From Spongiactinospora sp. TRM90649 (GTDB taxonomy: Bacteria > Actinomycetota > Actinomycetes > Streptosporangiales > Streptosporangiaceae): a stretch of 51,296 bases of DNA. Each line of letters starts with the position of its first letter. The first letter of the stretch is position 1. Shown here piece by piece: positions 30,824 to 39,958 of the stretch. The notes under the pieces were generated by a model. The model worked only from the letters and a program-made list of their open reading frames with translations. It was not told the origin of the DNA and ran no database searches. The position numbers were made by a program, and so were the translations under genes. Location: assembly GCF_029382225.1 (NCBI RefSeq), contig NZ_JARLTC010000022.1:1-51296 (forward strand), in the 5' to 3' direction.

Positions 30824-32701
30824 TTGACGGAACAGGGTGCCCTTACCTCACTTGAGCACGCGCTGACGGATCTCGCCACGCGTGTCACATCGCTGCGTGA
30901 GGCCAGGTCCACCTACCCCAAGGACCTGGACACCACACTCGACGCCGCGCTGGCGGAGCTGGACACGGCCGCGGAGCTGCTGGCCACGGCCGTCGGCGAG
31001 CTGCGCAAGAAGCCGAGGCGCGGCGGCGAGCGGGACGGCGGCGCGCTGCGCGAGCAAAAGCTCATGCGGCAGATCTTCCGGTCCTTCCCGATCCCCGTGG
31101 TGGTCATGGACAACGCCGGCATCGTCCGCCGGATCAACTCCGAGACCTCCCGGATGCTCGGCAGTCCCGCGGGTTACCTGATCGGCCGGCCCTTCCCCCT
31201 CCTGGTGGACGTGGCGCGGCGGGCGGCGTTCCGCTCGCATCTGAGCGCCGTGCTGCAGAGCGGCCAGCCCGCCTCGTTCCAGACGCGCCTCGCGCACCAG
31301 GGCCGCGCCCACACGGTGCAACTGGCCCTGACGCGCCTGGTGCTGCCGGGCGAGCCGCAGGACATGATGGTGGCGGTGGCGCTGCCCACCGACGTCCAGC
31401 TTCCGGAGCGCCCGGCGGGGCGGGTCGAGATGTCCGACGCGGCGCTGCTGATGGCCTCGGCCCGGCGTAAGGAGCTGCTGGCCCGGATGACCCGCCTGCT
31501 GCTCGACGACGAGAGCCTGCGCGAGCCGGTGGCGCTGTCGCGGGCGGCGCGCCTGCTGGCCGCCGAGTCGGCCGACTGGGTGATCATCGACGTGGTGCGC
31601 GACGGCGTGCCGGTCCGCGCGACCGTGCTGGGCCCGGCGGAGCGGCCCGTGGGCGAGCCGCTGCGGCTGGCCGAGCGGATGGCCCCGGCCTCGGCGCCGG
31701 TCGTGGCGCAGGTGCTCACGCAGGGCTCCGGCGTCGTCCAGGAGATGGTCGAGGACGAGAACCTGCTCGGCCTCACCCCGGACGGCACGCCGCTGCTGCG
31801 CGCGCTCGGCGCCGGTTCGCTGATGTGCGTGCCGATCCAGACCGGGCAGGCCGCGGAGGGCGCGGTCACCCTGCTGCGCCTGGGCGAGCACGAGCCGTTC
31901 ACCCTGGCCGACCTGGGGCTGATGGAGGAGATCGGCACGCATCTGGGTCTCGCGCTGCGCGCCCAGCGGGCCTTCCAGTCCAGGAGCGCGGCCGCGGCGG
32001 CGCTACAGACCAGCGTGGTGCCCAAGAGCCTGCCCGACATCCCCGGCTTCGAGGCCGCGGCGATCTACCATTCCGGCTCTGGGCCGGTGACCGTCGGCGC
32101 CGAGTTCTACGACGTCTTCCCGATCTCCGGCGGCTGGGGCATCTCGCTCGGCGGCGCGTGCGGCAAGGGCGAGACGGCGGCGGCGGTGAGCGCCATGGTC
32201 AGGAACGGCCTGCGGGTGCTCGGCGCGTTCGAGTCCGACCCGGCGAAGGCGATCCGCAAGGTGAACCAGGCGCTGCTGATGCAGGGCAGCGGCATGTTCG
32301 TGATGGCGCTGACCGGCTATGTGCACGAGCGCGACCGGGGCCGCCGGATCCGCCTGGCGTCGGCCGGTCACCATCCGGCCGCGGTGCTGCGCCCCGACGG
32401 CGGCGTGCGCTTCCTGGCCGGCGGCGGCGTGCCGCTGGGCATCGACGACGCGGCCGAGATGGGCGCCGAGGAGGTGGAGCTGACGTCCGGCGAGACGCTG
32501 GTGTTCTACTCCGACGGCCTGGTGGCCTCGCGCGACGAGCACGGCGAGCCTTACGGCGAGGGCCGCCTCAGCGACGTGCTCGGCCGGTGCGTCGCGCAGC
32601 CCCCGGCGACCCTCGTCAAGTCGGTGGAGGAGGACCGCAGTGCCTTCTCCGGCGGCCGGTTCTACGACGAGATCGTGATCCTGGCGCTGCGGGTGACCTG
32701 A
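30824..32701 (+). CDS. PAS-GAF-PP2C (SpoIIE-type) protein with altered metal ligands
   Basis: A 625-residue signalling protein, probably starting at TTG 30824 (AAGGAT upstream). Residues 5-65 are coiled coil. A PAS domain follows (RSFPIPVVVMDNAGIVRRINSETSRMLG), then a GAF domain (about 210-390) and a PP2C domain (about 395-620). The phosphatase fold is clear (AIYHSGSGPVTVGAEFYDVF, CGKGETAAAVSAMVRNGLR, RLASAGHHPAAVL, VFYSDGLVASRDE). However, the usual GGDxYD is GAEFYD (Glu427) and the usual GDVxGKG is GGACGKG, with Gly444 replacing a metal-binding Asp. Catalysis may be weak or lost. Role: dephosphorylating, or only binding, STAS proteins; a STAS gene follows. Confidence 0.88.
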   Translation: MTEQGALTSLEHALTDLATRVTSLREARSTYPKDLDTTLDAALAELDTAAELLATAVGELRKKPRRGGERDGGALREQKLMRQIFRSFPIPVVVMDNAGIVRRINSETSRMLGSPAGYLIGRPFPLLVDVARRAAFRSHLSAVLQSGQPASFQTRLAHQGRAHTVQLALTRLVLPGEPQDMMVAVALPTDVQLPERPAGRVEMSDAALLMASARRKELLARMTRLLLDDESLREPVALSRAARLLAAESADWVIIDVVRDGVPVRATVLGPAERPVGEPLRLAERMAPASAPVVAQVLTQGSGVVQEMVEDENLLGLTPDGTPLLRALGAGSLMCVPIQTGQAAEGAVTLLRLGEHEPFTLADLGLMEEIGTHLGLALRAQRAFQSRSAAAAALQTSVVPKSLPDIPGFEAAAIYHSGSGPVTVGAEFYDVFPISGGWGISLGGACGKGETAAAVSAMVRNGLRVLGAFESDPAKAIRKVNQALLMQGSGMFVMALTGYVHERDRGRRIRLASAGHHPAAVLRPDGGVRFLAGGGVPLGIDDAAEMGAEEVELTSGETLVFYSDGLVASRDEHGEPYGEGRLSDVLGRCVAQPPATLVKSVEEDRSAFSGGRFYDEIVILALRVT

Positions 32702-32826
32702 GCCCCGGGAGTGGGAGCGCTCCTGCACGGGTGTGTCATATTATGACGATCTTCAGTGGCACGGGCGCGACGCGTGCCGGTCCGCCCGCACCGGGCGGAC
32801 GGCGCGCGCCTGTGGGGAGTGTGAGC

Positions 32827-33171
32827 ATGGGCGTGGAGTACGAGGGTGCCCTCTTCCGCATCCTGTCCACACCCGCCCCCGTGGGGCTGCGCGTCGAGGG
32901 CGAGATCGACGCCAACTCGGTCGAGTCGTTCCTGTCCGCGCTCCGGGCGGCCACCCGCCTGGTGAGCGGCGACGTCGTGCTCGACCTGGGCGCGTTGACG
33001 TTCGTCGATCTGGGCGGGCTGCGCGCCATCGTCGAGATCGCCGGGGAGCTGCGGCAGGAGGGGCGCGACCTGGTGCTCTCACCGGTCGCGCCGCACGTGC
33101 GGCAGCTCATCCAGATCATCGGCTGGGACACCGCGCCCGGGGTGCGCCTGGCGAACGACGGCGCCCCTTGA
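32827..33171 (+). CDS. STAS-domain anti-sigma factor antagonist (second copy)
   Basis: A 114-residue STAS protein. ATG 32827 is favoured over GTG 32821 because GGGGAG is 7 to 8 bases upstream. LRVEGEIDANSVESFLSALRAAT and VVLDLGALTFVDLGGLRAIVEIA form the core. At the usual phospho-Ser position the loop reads VDLGGL, with neither Ser nor Thr, so classic RsbW phosphorylation looks impossible and it may be a constitutive or differently controlled antagonist. It lies downstream of the PP2C gene in the same direction, about 125 bp away. Confidence 0.88.
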   Translation: MGVEYEGALFRILSTPAPVGLRVEGEIDANSVESFLSALRAATRLVSGDVVLDLGALTFVDLGGLRAIVEIAGELRQEGRDLVLSPVAPHVRQLIQIIGWDTAPGVRLANDGAP

Positions 33172-33241
33172 CCGGCACCGACCGCTTTTCTACACGCGCA
33201 GGAAAACCGGCAAAAGCCCGCGAACTAGACGAACCTGAGGT

Positions 33242-33269
33242 TTGCATCTCTGCCGGGACCGGGTATGGT
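33242..33269 (+). promoter_or_regulatory. Candidate promoter of the glycosyltransferase gene
   Basis: TTGCAT and TATGGT, 16 bp apart, resemble vegetative -35 and -10 elements about 85 bp upstream of the GTG. Prediction by eye. Confidence 0.4.
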
Positions 33270-33357
33270 CTTGAACGTCGAGGTGCTTAAGACATAGGCA
33301 CACCTGACGGATTCCTAGGGTCGTTTCTCATATCGGCCCGGCTCCCCGAGGTGTGCC

Positions 33358-34569
33358 GTGAACATAGCCATCGTCGCGTCCGACGCCATTGGCAGCGAGA
33401 CCATCGACAACTCCGATCTTTCCGCCCAGCGGGCCCATCTTGTCGCCGTCGCCCGCGAACTCGGCCGGACCCACCGCGTGACGGTGTACGCCAGGCTCGA
33501 CTCGCCCGACCGCCGCCACAAGACGCGCCTGGCCCAGGGCGTGACACTCGAACTCCTGCCCGCGGGCCCCCCGGAGACGCTCGCCGAGGACGGCGTCCTG
33601 CCGTACGTCAAGGACTTGAGCGCGGAGCTGACCAGCCGGTGGCACGCCGAGCGTCCCGACGTCATCCACGCGCATTCGTGGGCCGGCGGGCTCGCCGCGG
33701 TCGCCGGGGCCGACGGCCTCGACATCCCGATCATCCAGACGCTGCCACGCCTGCGGCGGCAGGCCCGCCCGCGCCCCGCGCGACGGGGCAAGGCCGAGCA
33801 CGACGCCGCCGCCCGGGTGCGCCTGGCCCGCGCGATCGGCCGTACCGCCAGCGCCGTGATCGCCGGCTGCGGCGATGAGGCCGCCGCCCTGATCCGCATG
33901 GGCGTGCCGCGCGGCAACATCACCGTGGTCCCCTGCGGGCTGGACATCGAACGCTTCCGCAGGACCGGCCCGGCCGCCCAGCGCGGCAAGCGCCCGAGGC
34001 TGCTGCACGTCGGGGGACTCTCGCTGGAGAGCGGTGCTCCCACCGCCGTACGCGCCCTTGAGGGCATTCCGGACGCCGAGCTGGTCCTCGTGGGCGGGCC
34101 GGAGCCGTCCGCGCTGGAGAACGACCCCGACGTCCACCGTCTGCGCATGCTGGCCAAGGAGTCCGGGGTCGAGGACCGGGTGAGCGTGCTCGGCCAGGTA
34201 CCTGCCGCGAACGTGCCGAAGCTGGTGCGCAGCGCCGACGTGGTGCTGTCACTGCCGGACGACGCGGGCGCCGGGGTGGTCGCCCTGCAGGCCATGGCGT
34301 GCGGGGTGCCCGTCATCGCCTCCGCCGCGGGCGCGCACCTGGACTCCGTCCTGGACGGCGTGACCGGCCTGCTGGTGCCGCCGCGCCGCCCCGCGCTGAC
34401 CTCTCGGCTGGCCCGTGAGCTGCTGGCCGACCCGACCAAGCGCTCCGCGCTGGGCTTCGCCGGAGCCGATCGGGTCCGGTCCCGCTACTCCTACGAGCGG
34501 ATCGGCCAGGAACTGCTGCGGGTCTACGAGGAGGCCATGGAGGGCTCCCGCGTGGCCGCCCTCGTCTGA
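33358..34569 (+). CDS. GT4-family glycosyltransferase
   Basis: A 403-residue GT-B enzyme starting with GTG behind GAGGTG. The N-terminal domain has MNIAIVASDAIGSETIDNSDLSAQRAHLVAVARELGRTHRVTVYAR and PDVIHAHSWAGGLAAVAG. The C-terminal domain has ITVVPCGLDIERFRR, RPRLLHVGGLSLESG, AELVLVGGPEP, VSVLGQVPAANVPKLVRSADVVL and GAGVVALQAMACGVPVIAS, the GT4 nucleotide-sugar site. In many GT4 enzymes the equivalent of that last site is an E-x7-E motif; here the first acid is Gly/Ala-rich. It transfers a sugar from an activated donor to an unknown acceptor in the cytosol. It appears monocistronic. Confidence 0.9.
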   Translation: MNIAIVASDAIGSETIDNSDLSAQRAHLVAVARELGRTHRVTVYARLDSPDRRHKTRLAQGVTLELLPAGPPETLAEDGVLPYVKDLSAELTSRWHAERPDVIHAHSWAGGLAAVAGADGLDIPIIQTLPRLRRQARPRPARRGKAEHDAAARVRLARAIGRTASAVIAGCGDEAAALIRMGVPRGNITVVPCGLDIERFRRTGPAAQRGKRPRLLHVGGLSLESGAPTAVRALEGIPDAELVLVGGPEPSALENDPDVHRLRMLAKESGVEDRVSVLGQVPAANVPKLVRSADVVLSLPDDAGAGVVALQAMACGVPVIASAAGAHLDSVLDGVTGLLVPPRRPALTSRLARELLADPTKRSALGFAGADRVRSRYSYERIGQELLRVYEEAMEGSRVAALV

Positions 34570-34667
34570 GGGAGAACCCGGGACCGACCGCGCCGCCCGG
34601 AGATCGGTGACCATGCCCCTCCCGTATCACGCCGGAGTCTGACAGGCTTGATCCCACGGGAGGCGGC

Positions 34668-36200
34668 ATGGATCTCAGCGACGCACGGCGGCTGGCCGGG
34701 GAGTTAAGCGATCTGCTGGCCCACGCGAACCAGCGGCTCGAAGAGGGGCGGAAGATCTCGCCCGCGGTCTCGCTCGTGACCGATCACCTGGAGTGCGAAC
34801 TCACCGAGGTGGTCAGCGTGAGCGAGACCTTTCCACGCTGGGAGCACGCCAACCTGCAACAGGGGGTCGACGCCTACCTGGCCGAACGGTCGCCGGGCGC
34901 GGAGTGGACCGGTCTGACCGTGCCCGACCACGGCCACTTCGACTACATCACCATGCTCACCATGGCGGCGCGGGGCTGGGAGCGCTTCGAGCCGGGGGCC
35001 GTCGACTACGCCACCGCCTCGACCGGGCCCGCCCAGACCATGGAGGTCGTCGCGCGCGGACTGGTCCGCACGCACTCCCCCGGCGGCGAGCCGGTCGTGC
35101 TCGGCGTGCGGGCTTCGGAGGAACACGGCCCGCCGGAGTGCCGGATCGAGCTGCTGGCCGTCTCCAGGGAGGCCGCCAGGGAGGTCCGCGACGAGGTCAC
35201 CCGCCTGATGCGCCTGCACGACGTCTTCCGCGGGCAGGTCCTCTCGTTCGTCTGGACCGAGCACCGGCACAACGACCTGGTCGGCTTCCTGCCCAGGCCG
35301 TCGATGACCGCCGACGAGGTGATCCTGCCCCCCGGCGTCCTGCGCGGCGTAGAGCGGCACGTGATCGAGGTCGGCGAGCTGGCCGCCCGGCTGCGCGAGC
35401 ACGGGCAGCACCTCAAGCGCGGGCTGCTGCTGCACGGGCCGCCCGGCAGCGGCAAGACCCACACCGTGCGCTACCTGATGGGCCGCATGACCGGCTGCAC
35501 CGTCATCGTGCTGACCGGCACGGCCCTCCAGCGCGTCGAGGAGGCCGCCGGGCTGGCCAGGCGGCTGCAACCGGCCCTGGTGGTGCTGGAGGACGTCGAT
35601 CTGGTGGCGATGGACCGCTCGTACACCCCCGACGGCAACCCGCTGCTGTTCATGCTGCTGGACGCCATGGACGGCATCGGCGCCGACGCCGACGTCGCGT
35701 TCGTGCTCACCACCAACCGGGCCGACGTGCTGGAGCACGCGCTCGCCGACCGGCCCGGCCGGATCGACCTCGCGGTGGAGATCCCCAAGCCCGACGCCGA
35801 CGGCCGTGAGGCGCTGCTGCGCCTCTACACCCGGGGGCTGCGCCTGACCGCCCCGCTCGCGCCGATCGTGGCCCGCACCGAGGGCGCCACCGCGTCCTTC
35901 TTCAAGGAGCTGGTGCGCCGCGCGGTGACGCGCGCGATCCTCGCGGACGACGCCGGGGCGCTCACCGACGAGCACCTCACCGGCGCGCTCGACGAGATGC
36001 TCGGCGAGCGCCAGGCGCTGACCCGCGCGCTGCTCGGCTCCGGCGGCGGCGAGGACGGCACCGAACCTGTCGGCGACGACGGCTACGCCCGATACGGGCC
36101 GGAGCCCGCCGCGCGCCGTGCCGTCCGGCACGTGCCGCCGCCCTCGCAGATCGGCGCGCACGGCACCAGCTTCGTGATCTACGGCGAGGCCGACGACTGA
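34668..36200 (+). CDS. AAA+ ATPase with unknown N-terminal domain
   Basis: A 510-residue protein. The first 215 residues are a domain I cannot name, with RGWERFEPGAVDYATASTGPA and FRGQVLSFVWTEH. The AAA+ core follows: LKRGLLLHGPPGSGKTHTVRYLM (Walker A, Lys263), LVVLEDVDLVAMDRS (Walker B), LLDAMDGIGADADVAFVLTTNRADVLEHALADRPGRIDLAVEIPKPD (sensor 1 and arginine finger region). A helical lid and a polar tail ending FVIYGEADD complete it. This is the CDC48/FtsH-like clade without a protease domain, so a remodelling or unfolding role is likely. Substrate unknown. The adjacent genes do not share an obvious pathway. Confidence 0.85.
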   Translation: MDLSDARRLAGELSDLLAHANQRLEEGRKISPAVSLVTDHLECELTEVVSVSETFPRWEHANLQQGVDAYLAERSPGAEWTGLTVPDHGHFDYITMLTMAARGWERFEPGAVDYATASTGPAQTMEVVARGLVRTHSPGGEPVVLGVRASEEHGPPECRIELLAVSREAAREVRDEVTRLMRLHDVFRGQVLSFVWTEHRHNDLVGFLPRPSMTADEVILPPGVLRGVERHVIEVGELAARLREHGQHLKRGLLLHGPPGSGKTHTVRYLMGRMTGCTVIVLTGTALQRVEEAAGLARRLQPALVVLEDVDLVAMDRSYTPDGNPLLFMLLDAMDGIGADADVAFVLTTNRADVLEHALADRPGRIDLAVEIPKPDADGREALLRLYTRGLRLTAPLAPIVARTEGATASFFKELVRRAVTRAILADDAGALTDEHLTGALDEMLGERQALTRALLGSGGGEDGTEPVGDDGYARYGPEPAARRAVRHVPPPSQIGAHGTSFVIYGEADD

Positions 36201-36211
36201 CCGCGCGCCGG

Positions 36212-37270
36212 TCAGCCGGCCAGCCGCGCGGCCTTGAGCGCCAGGTGCAGCCGCAGGCGGGTCTCGCCGTCGGCCAGGTCGACCGCCAGCGTGCGCTCGG
36301 CCTTGGACAGGCGGTAGTAGAGGGTCTGGCGGTGCATCCCTAGAGCGACGGCCGTCTCCTGCGCGTGGCCGCCGTGGTCGAGGTAGGTCTCGACCGTGTG
36401 GGCCAGCTCGCAGTCGGACAGCAGGTCCGCCGCCTCGGCGGCCAGCATGGCCAGCTCGGCGGCGGGCAGCCGGGCGAGCATCCGGTAGACGCCCAGGTCG
36501 GGCCAGCGGGCCACGGGGCGGAACCTGGCGATGCGCTCGGCGACGCGCAGCGCCTGCCTGGCCTCGCGCCAGCTCCGCCAGGCGTCGGCCGGATCGGACC
36601 TGGGGGCGCCGACGCCCGCGGCGGTGCCGTACATGGCCTGGGCCCGGGCGGCGACCTCGGCCGCGGTCCCCGCCGGAGCCACCACGGCGACCGGGTCTCC
36701 GGCCTGGGCGAGCACGCCGCGCGGCAGCGTCCACAGCGGGGCGGGGCGGTCGCGGACGCCGCGCACGGCGACGGCGGCCACCGGGCCGTCGAGGTCGAGC
36801 CTGGTCAGCGCGCCCGCGCGCAGCTCGGGATCGGCCGACAGCAGGTCCCGCAGGTCACGGCCGAGGTCTTGACGGCCCCGGGCCTCCAGGGCGAGCGCGC
36901 CCGCCGCGACCTCGGCCAGCGGGGCGATCCTGGCCAGCATGGCGTCGCCCACGCCGTCGTCGGGTTCGAGCAGCCACAGGTAACCGTACGTGACCCCGGC
37001 GCGGCGCAGCGGCACGCAGACCCGGGCCAGCACGCCGAGGGCGGTGTCGGCGGGGATGCGCACCGGGCCGGGGGCGGTGGCGATGCCGTAGCCCTCGAAG
37101 TAGGCCCGCACCTCGTCGGTGGCGCGGCGGCGCAGGATGGACTCGCTGCGGACGGAGTCGATGTCGCCGCTCTGGGCCGCGTAGGCGAGCAGTTGAAAGG
37201 CTCGGTCCTCCAGGGTCGCCGACGCGCCGAGCACCCGCGCGACCTCGTCCACGGTTTCCTGGAGGTCCAC
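36212..37270 (-). CDS. PucR-family regulator of proline catabolism
   Basis: A 352-residue activator-type regulator. Starting at GTG 37270 leaves the palindromic operator outside the gene; ATG 37315 would put it inside the coding region and has poor support. The N-terminal part is GAF-like (ARVCVPLRRAGVTYGYLWLLEP). The C-terminus has the PucR helix-turn-helix ETYLDHGGHAQETAVALGMHRQTLYYRLSKAERTLAVDL. It is divergent from the proline dehydrogenase gene, as with PutR-type regulators, so proline is the probable inducer (context inference). It likely binds TCATACATTTGTATGA between the two genes. Confidence 0.88.
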   Translation of the reverse strand: MDLQETVDEVARVLGASATLEDRAFQLLAYAAQSGDIDSVRSESILRRRATDEVRAYFEGYGIATAPGPVRIPADTALGVLARVCVPLRRAGVTYGYLWLLEPDDGVGDAMLARIAPLAEVAAGALALEARGRQDLGRDLRDLLSADPELRAGALTRLDLDGPVAAVAVRGVRDRPAPLWTLPRGVLAQAGDPVAVVAPAGTAAEVAARAQAMYGTAAGVGAPRSDPADAWRSWREARQALRVAERIARFRPVARWPDLGVYRMLARLPAAELAMLAAEAADLLSDCELAHTVETYLDHGGHAQETAVALGMHRQTLYYRLSKAERTLAVDLADGETRLRLHLALKAARLAG

Positions 37271-37277
37271 CCCCCGA

Positions 37278-37293
37278 TCATACATTTGTATGA
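37278..37293. promoter_or_regulatory. Palindromic operator for the proline-catabolism regulator
   Basis: TCATACA-TT-TGTATGA is a perfect 7-bp-arm inverted repeat in the spacer between the PucR-type gene and proline dehydrogenase, 8 bp from the chosen regulator start and about 60 bp from the dehydrogenase start. Its AT-rich sequence stands out in this genome. Confidence 0.6.
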
Positions 37294-37351
37294 ACGAGCC
37301 GGAACGCTTGTCCATGGTCCCCGGCGGACAGGGGTTCCTAACCTTGGGGAC

Positions 37352-38278
37352 ATGCTCGGTTCACTGCTTCTGGCCGGCGCCCACAGCCGGCTCGTACGGC
37401 GGGCCGTCACCGGTCTCCCACCGACTCGCCGGGTCGTCGAGCGGTTCGTCGCGGGCGAGGACACCGCGAGCGCCGTCGCCGCCGCCCGCAGGCTGACCGG
37501 CGCCGGACTCACCGTGACCATCGACCACCTCGGCGAGGAGACCCGCGACGCGGACGCCGCCGCGCAGGCCGCCAAGGCCTACATCACCCTGCTCGACGCC
37601 CTCGCGGGCCTGCACACCGGCCCCCGGGCCGAGGTGTCGGTGAAGCTGTCCGCCGTGGGCCAGGCCCTCGGCCGGGACGGCGACGCCGTCGCGCTCGCCC
37701 ACACCAGGGAGATCTGCGCCGCCGCCCGCGCCGCCGGGACCACGGTCACCCTGGACATGGAGGACCACACCACGGTGGACTCCACCCTCGCCATCCTGCG
37801 CGAGCTGCGCGCCGACTTCCCCTCCACCGGCGTCGCGGTGCAGTCGTACCTGTTCCGCAGCGAGGCCGACTGCCGCGACCTGGCCGTCGAGGGCTCCCGG
37901 GTCCGGCTGGTCAAGGGCGCCTACGCCGAACCCGCCTCCGTCGCCCACCAGAAGAAGGTCGACGTCGATCGGGCTTACGTTCGATGCCTGCGGATCCTCA
38001 TGGCGGGGAAGGGGTATCCCATGGTGGCCACGCACGACGACCGGCTGATCGCGATCGCCGACACGTTCGCGACCCGCTACCACCGTGGCCAGGGCGAATA
38101 CGAGTACCAGATGCTCTACGGCATCCGCGCCGACCGCCAGGAGTCGCTCGCGGGCGCCGGGCACACGGTTCGCGTGTACGTGCCCTACGGCGACGACTGG
38201 TACGGCTACTTCATGCGCCGCCTCGCCGAGCGCCCCGCCAACGTGACGTTCTTCCTGCGTTCACTCACATCCAAGTAA
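37352..38278 (+). CDS. putB: Proline dehydrogenase (FAD, monofunctional)
   Basis: A 308-residue PRODH with GGGGA just before ATG. It oxidises L-proline to pyrroline-5-carboxylate, passing electrons through FAD to quinone at the membrane. Key segments are LTVTIDHLGEETRD, VSVKLSAVGQALG, TVTLDMEDHTTVDSTL, GVAVQSYLFRSEADC, VRLVKGAYAEPASVAHQKK, YPMVATHDDRLI, EYEYQMLYGIRADRQ and RVYVPYGDDW. Its length matches stand-alone Gram-positive PRODH rather than bifunctional PutA. The second enzyme follows 44 bp downstream. The stop codon lies inside a small tandem repeat. Confidence 0.95.
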   Translation: MLGSLLLAGAHSRLVRRAVTGLPPTRRVVERFVAGEDTASAVAAARRLTGAGLTVTIDHLGEETRDADAAAQAAKAYITLLDALAGLHTGPRAEVSVKLSAVGQALGRDGDAVALAHTREICAAARAAGTTVTLDMEDHTTVDSTLAILRELRADFPSTGVAVQSYLFRSEADCRDLAVEGSRVRLVKGAYAEPASVAHQKKVDVDRAYVRCLRILMAGKGYPMVATHDDRLIAIADTFATRYHRGQGEYEYQMLYGIRADRQESLAGAGHTVRVYVPYGDDWYGYFMRRLAERPANVTFFLRSLTSK

Positions 38279-38299
38279 TCCCAGTAATCCCAGTAATCC
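38273..38299. repeat. Three tandem 9-bp repeats (CAGTAATCC)
   Basis: Units AAGTAATCC, CAGTAATCC and CAGTAATCC run head to tail at 38273-38299, covering the proline dehydrogenase stop codon. They extend the spacer to the P5C dehydrogenase gene and create extra in-frame TAA codons. A likely replication-slippage product. Confidence 0.7.
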
Positions 38300-38322
38300 C
38301 GCCGCGAAGAGGTACCGCCATC

Positions 38323-39948
<1,626 letters not shown>

Positions 39949-39958
39949 CGCTCGGAGG

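Noticed and set aside
34668..36200. AAA+ ATPase as part of a proline or glycosyltransferase operon
   Set aside because: Its neighbours have separate spacers, the downstream regulator is convergent, and no functional link is visible.
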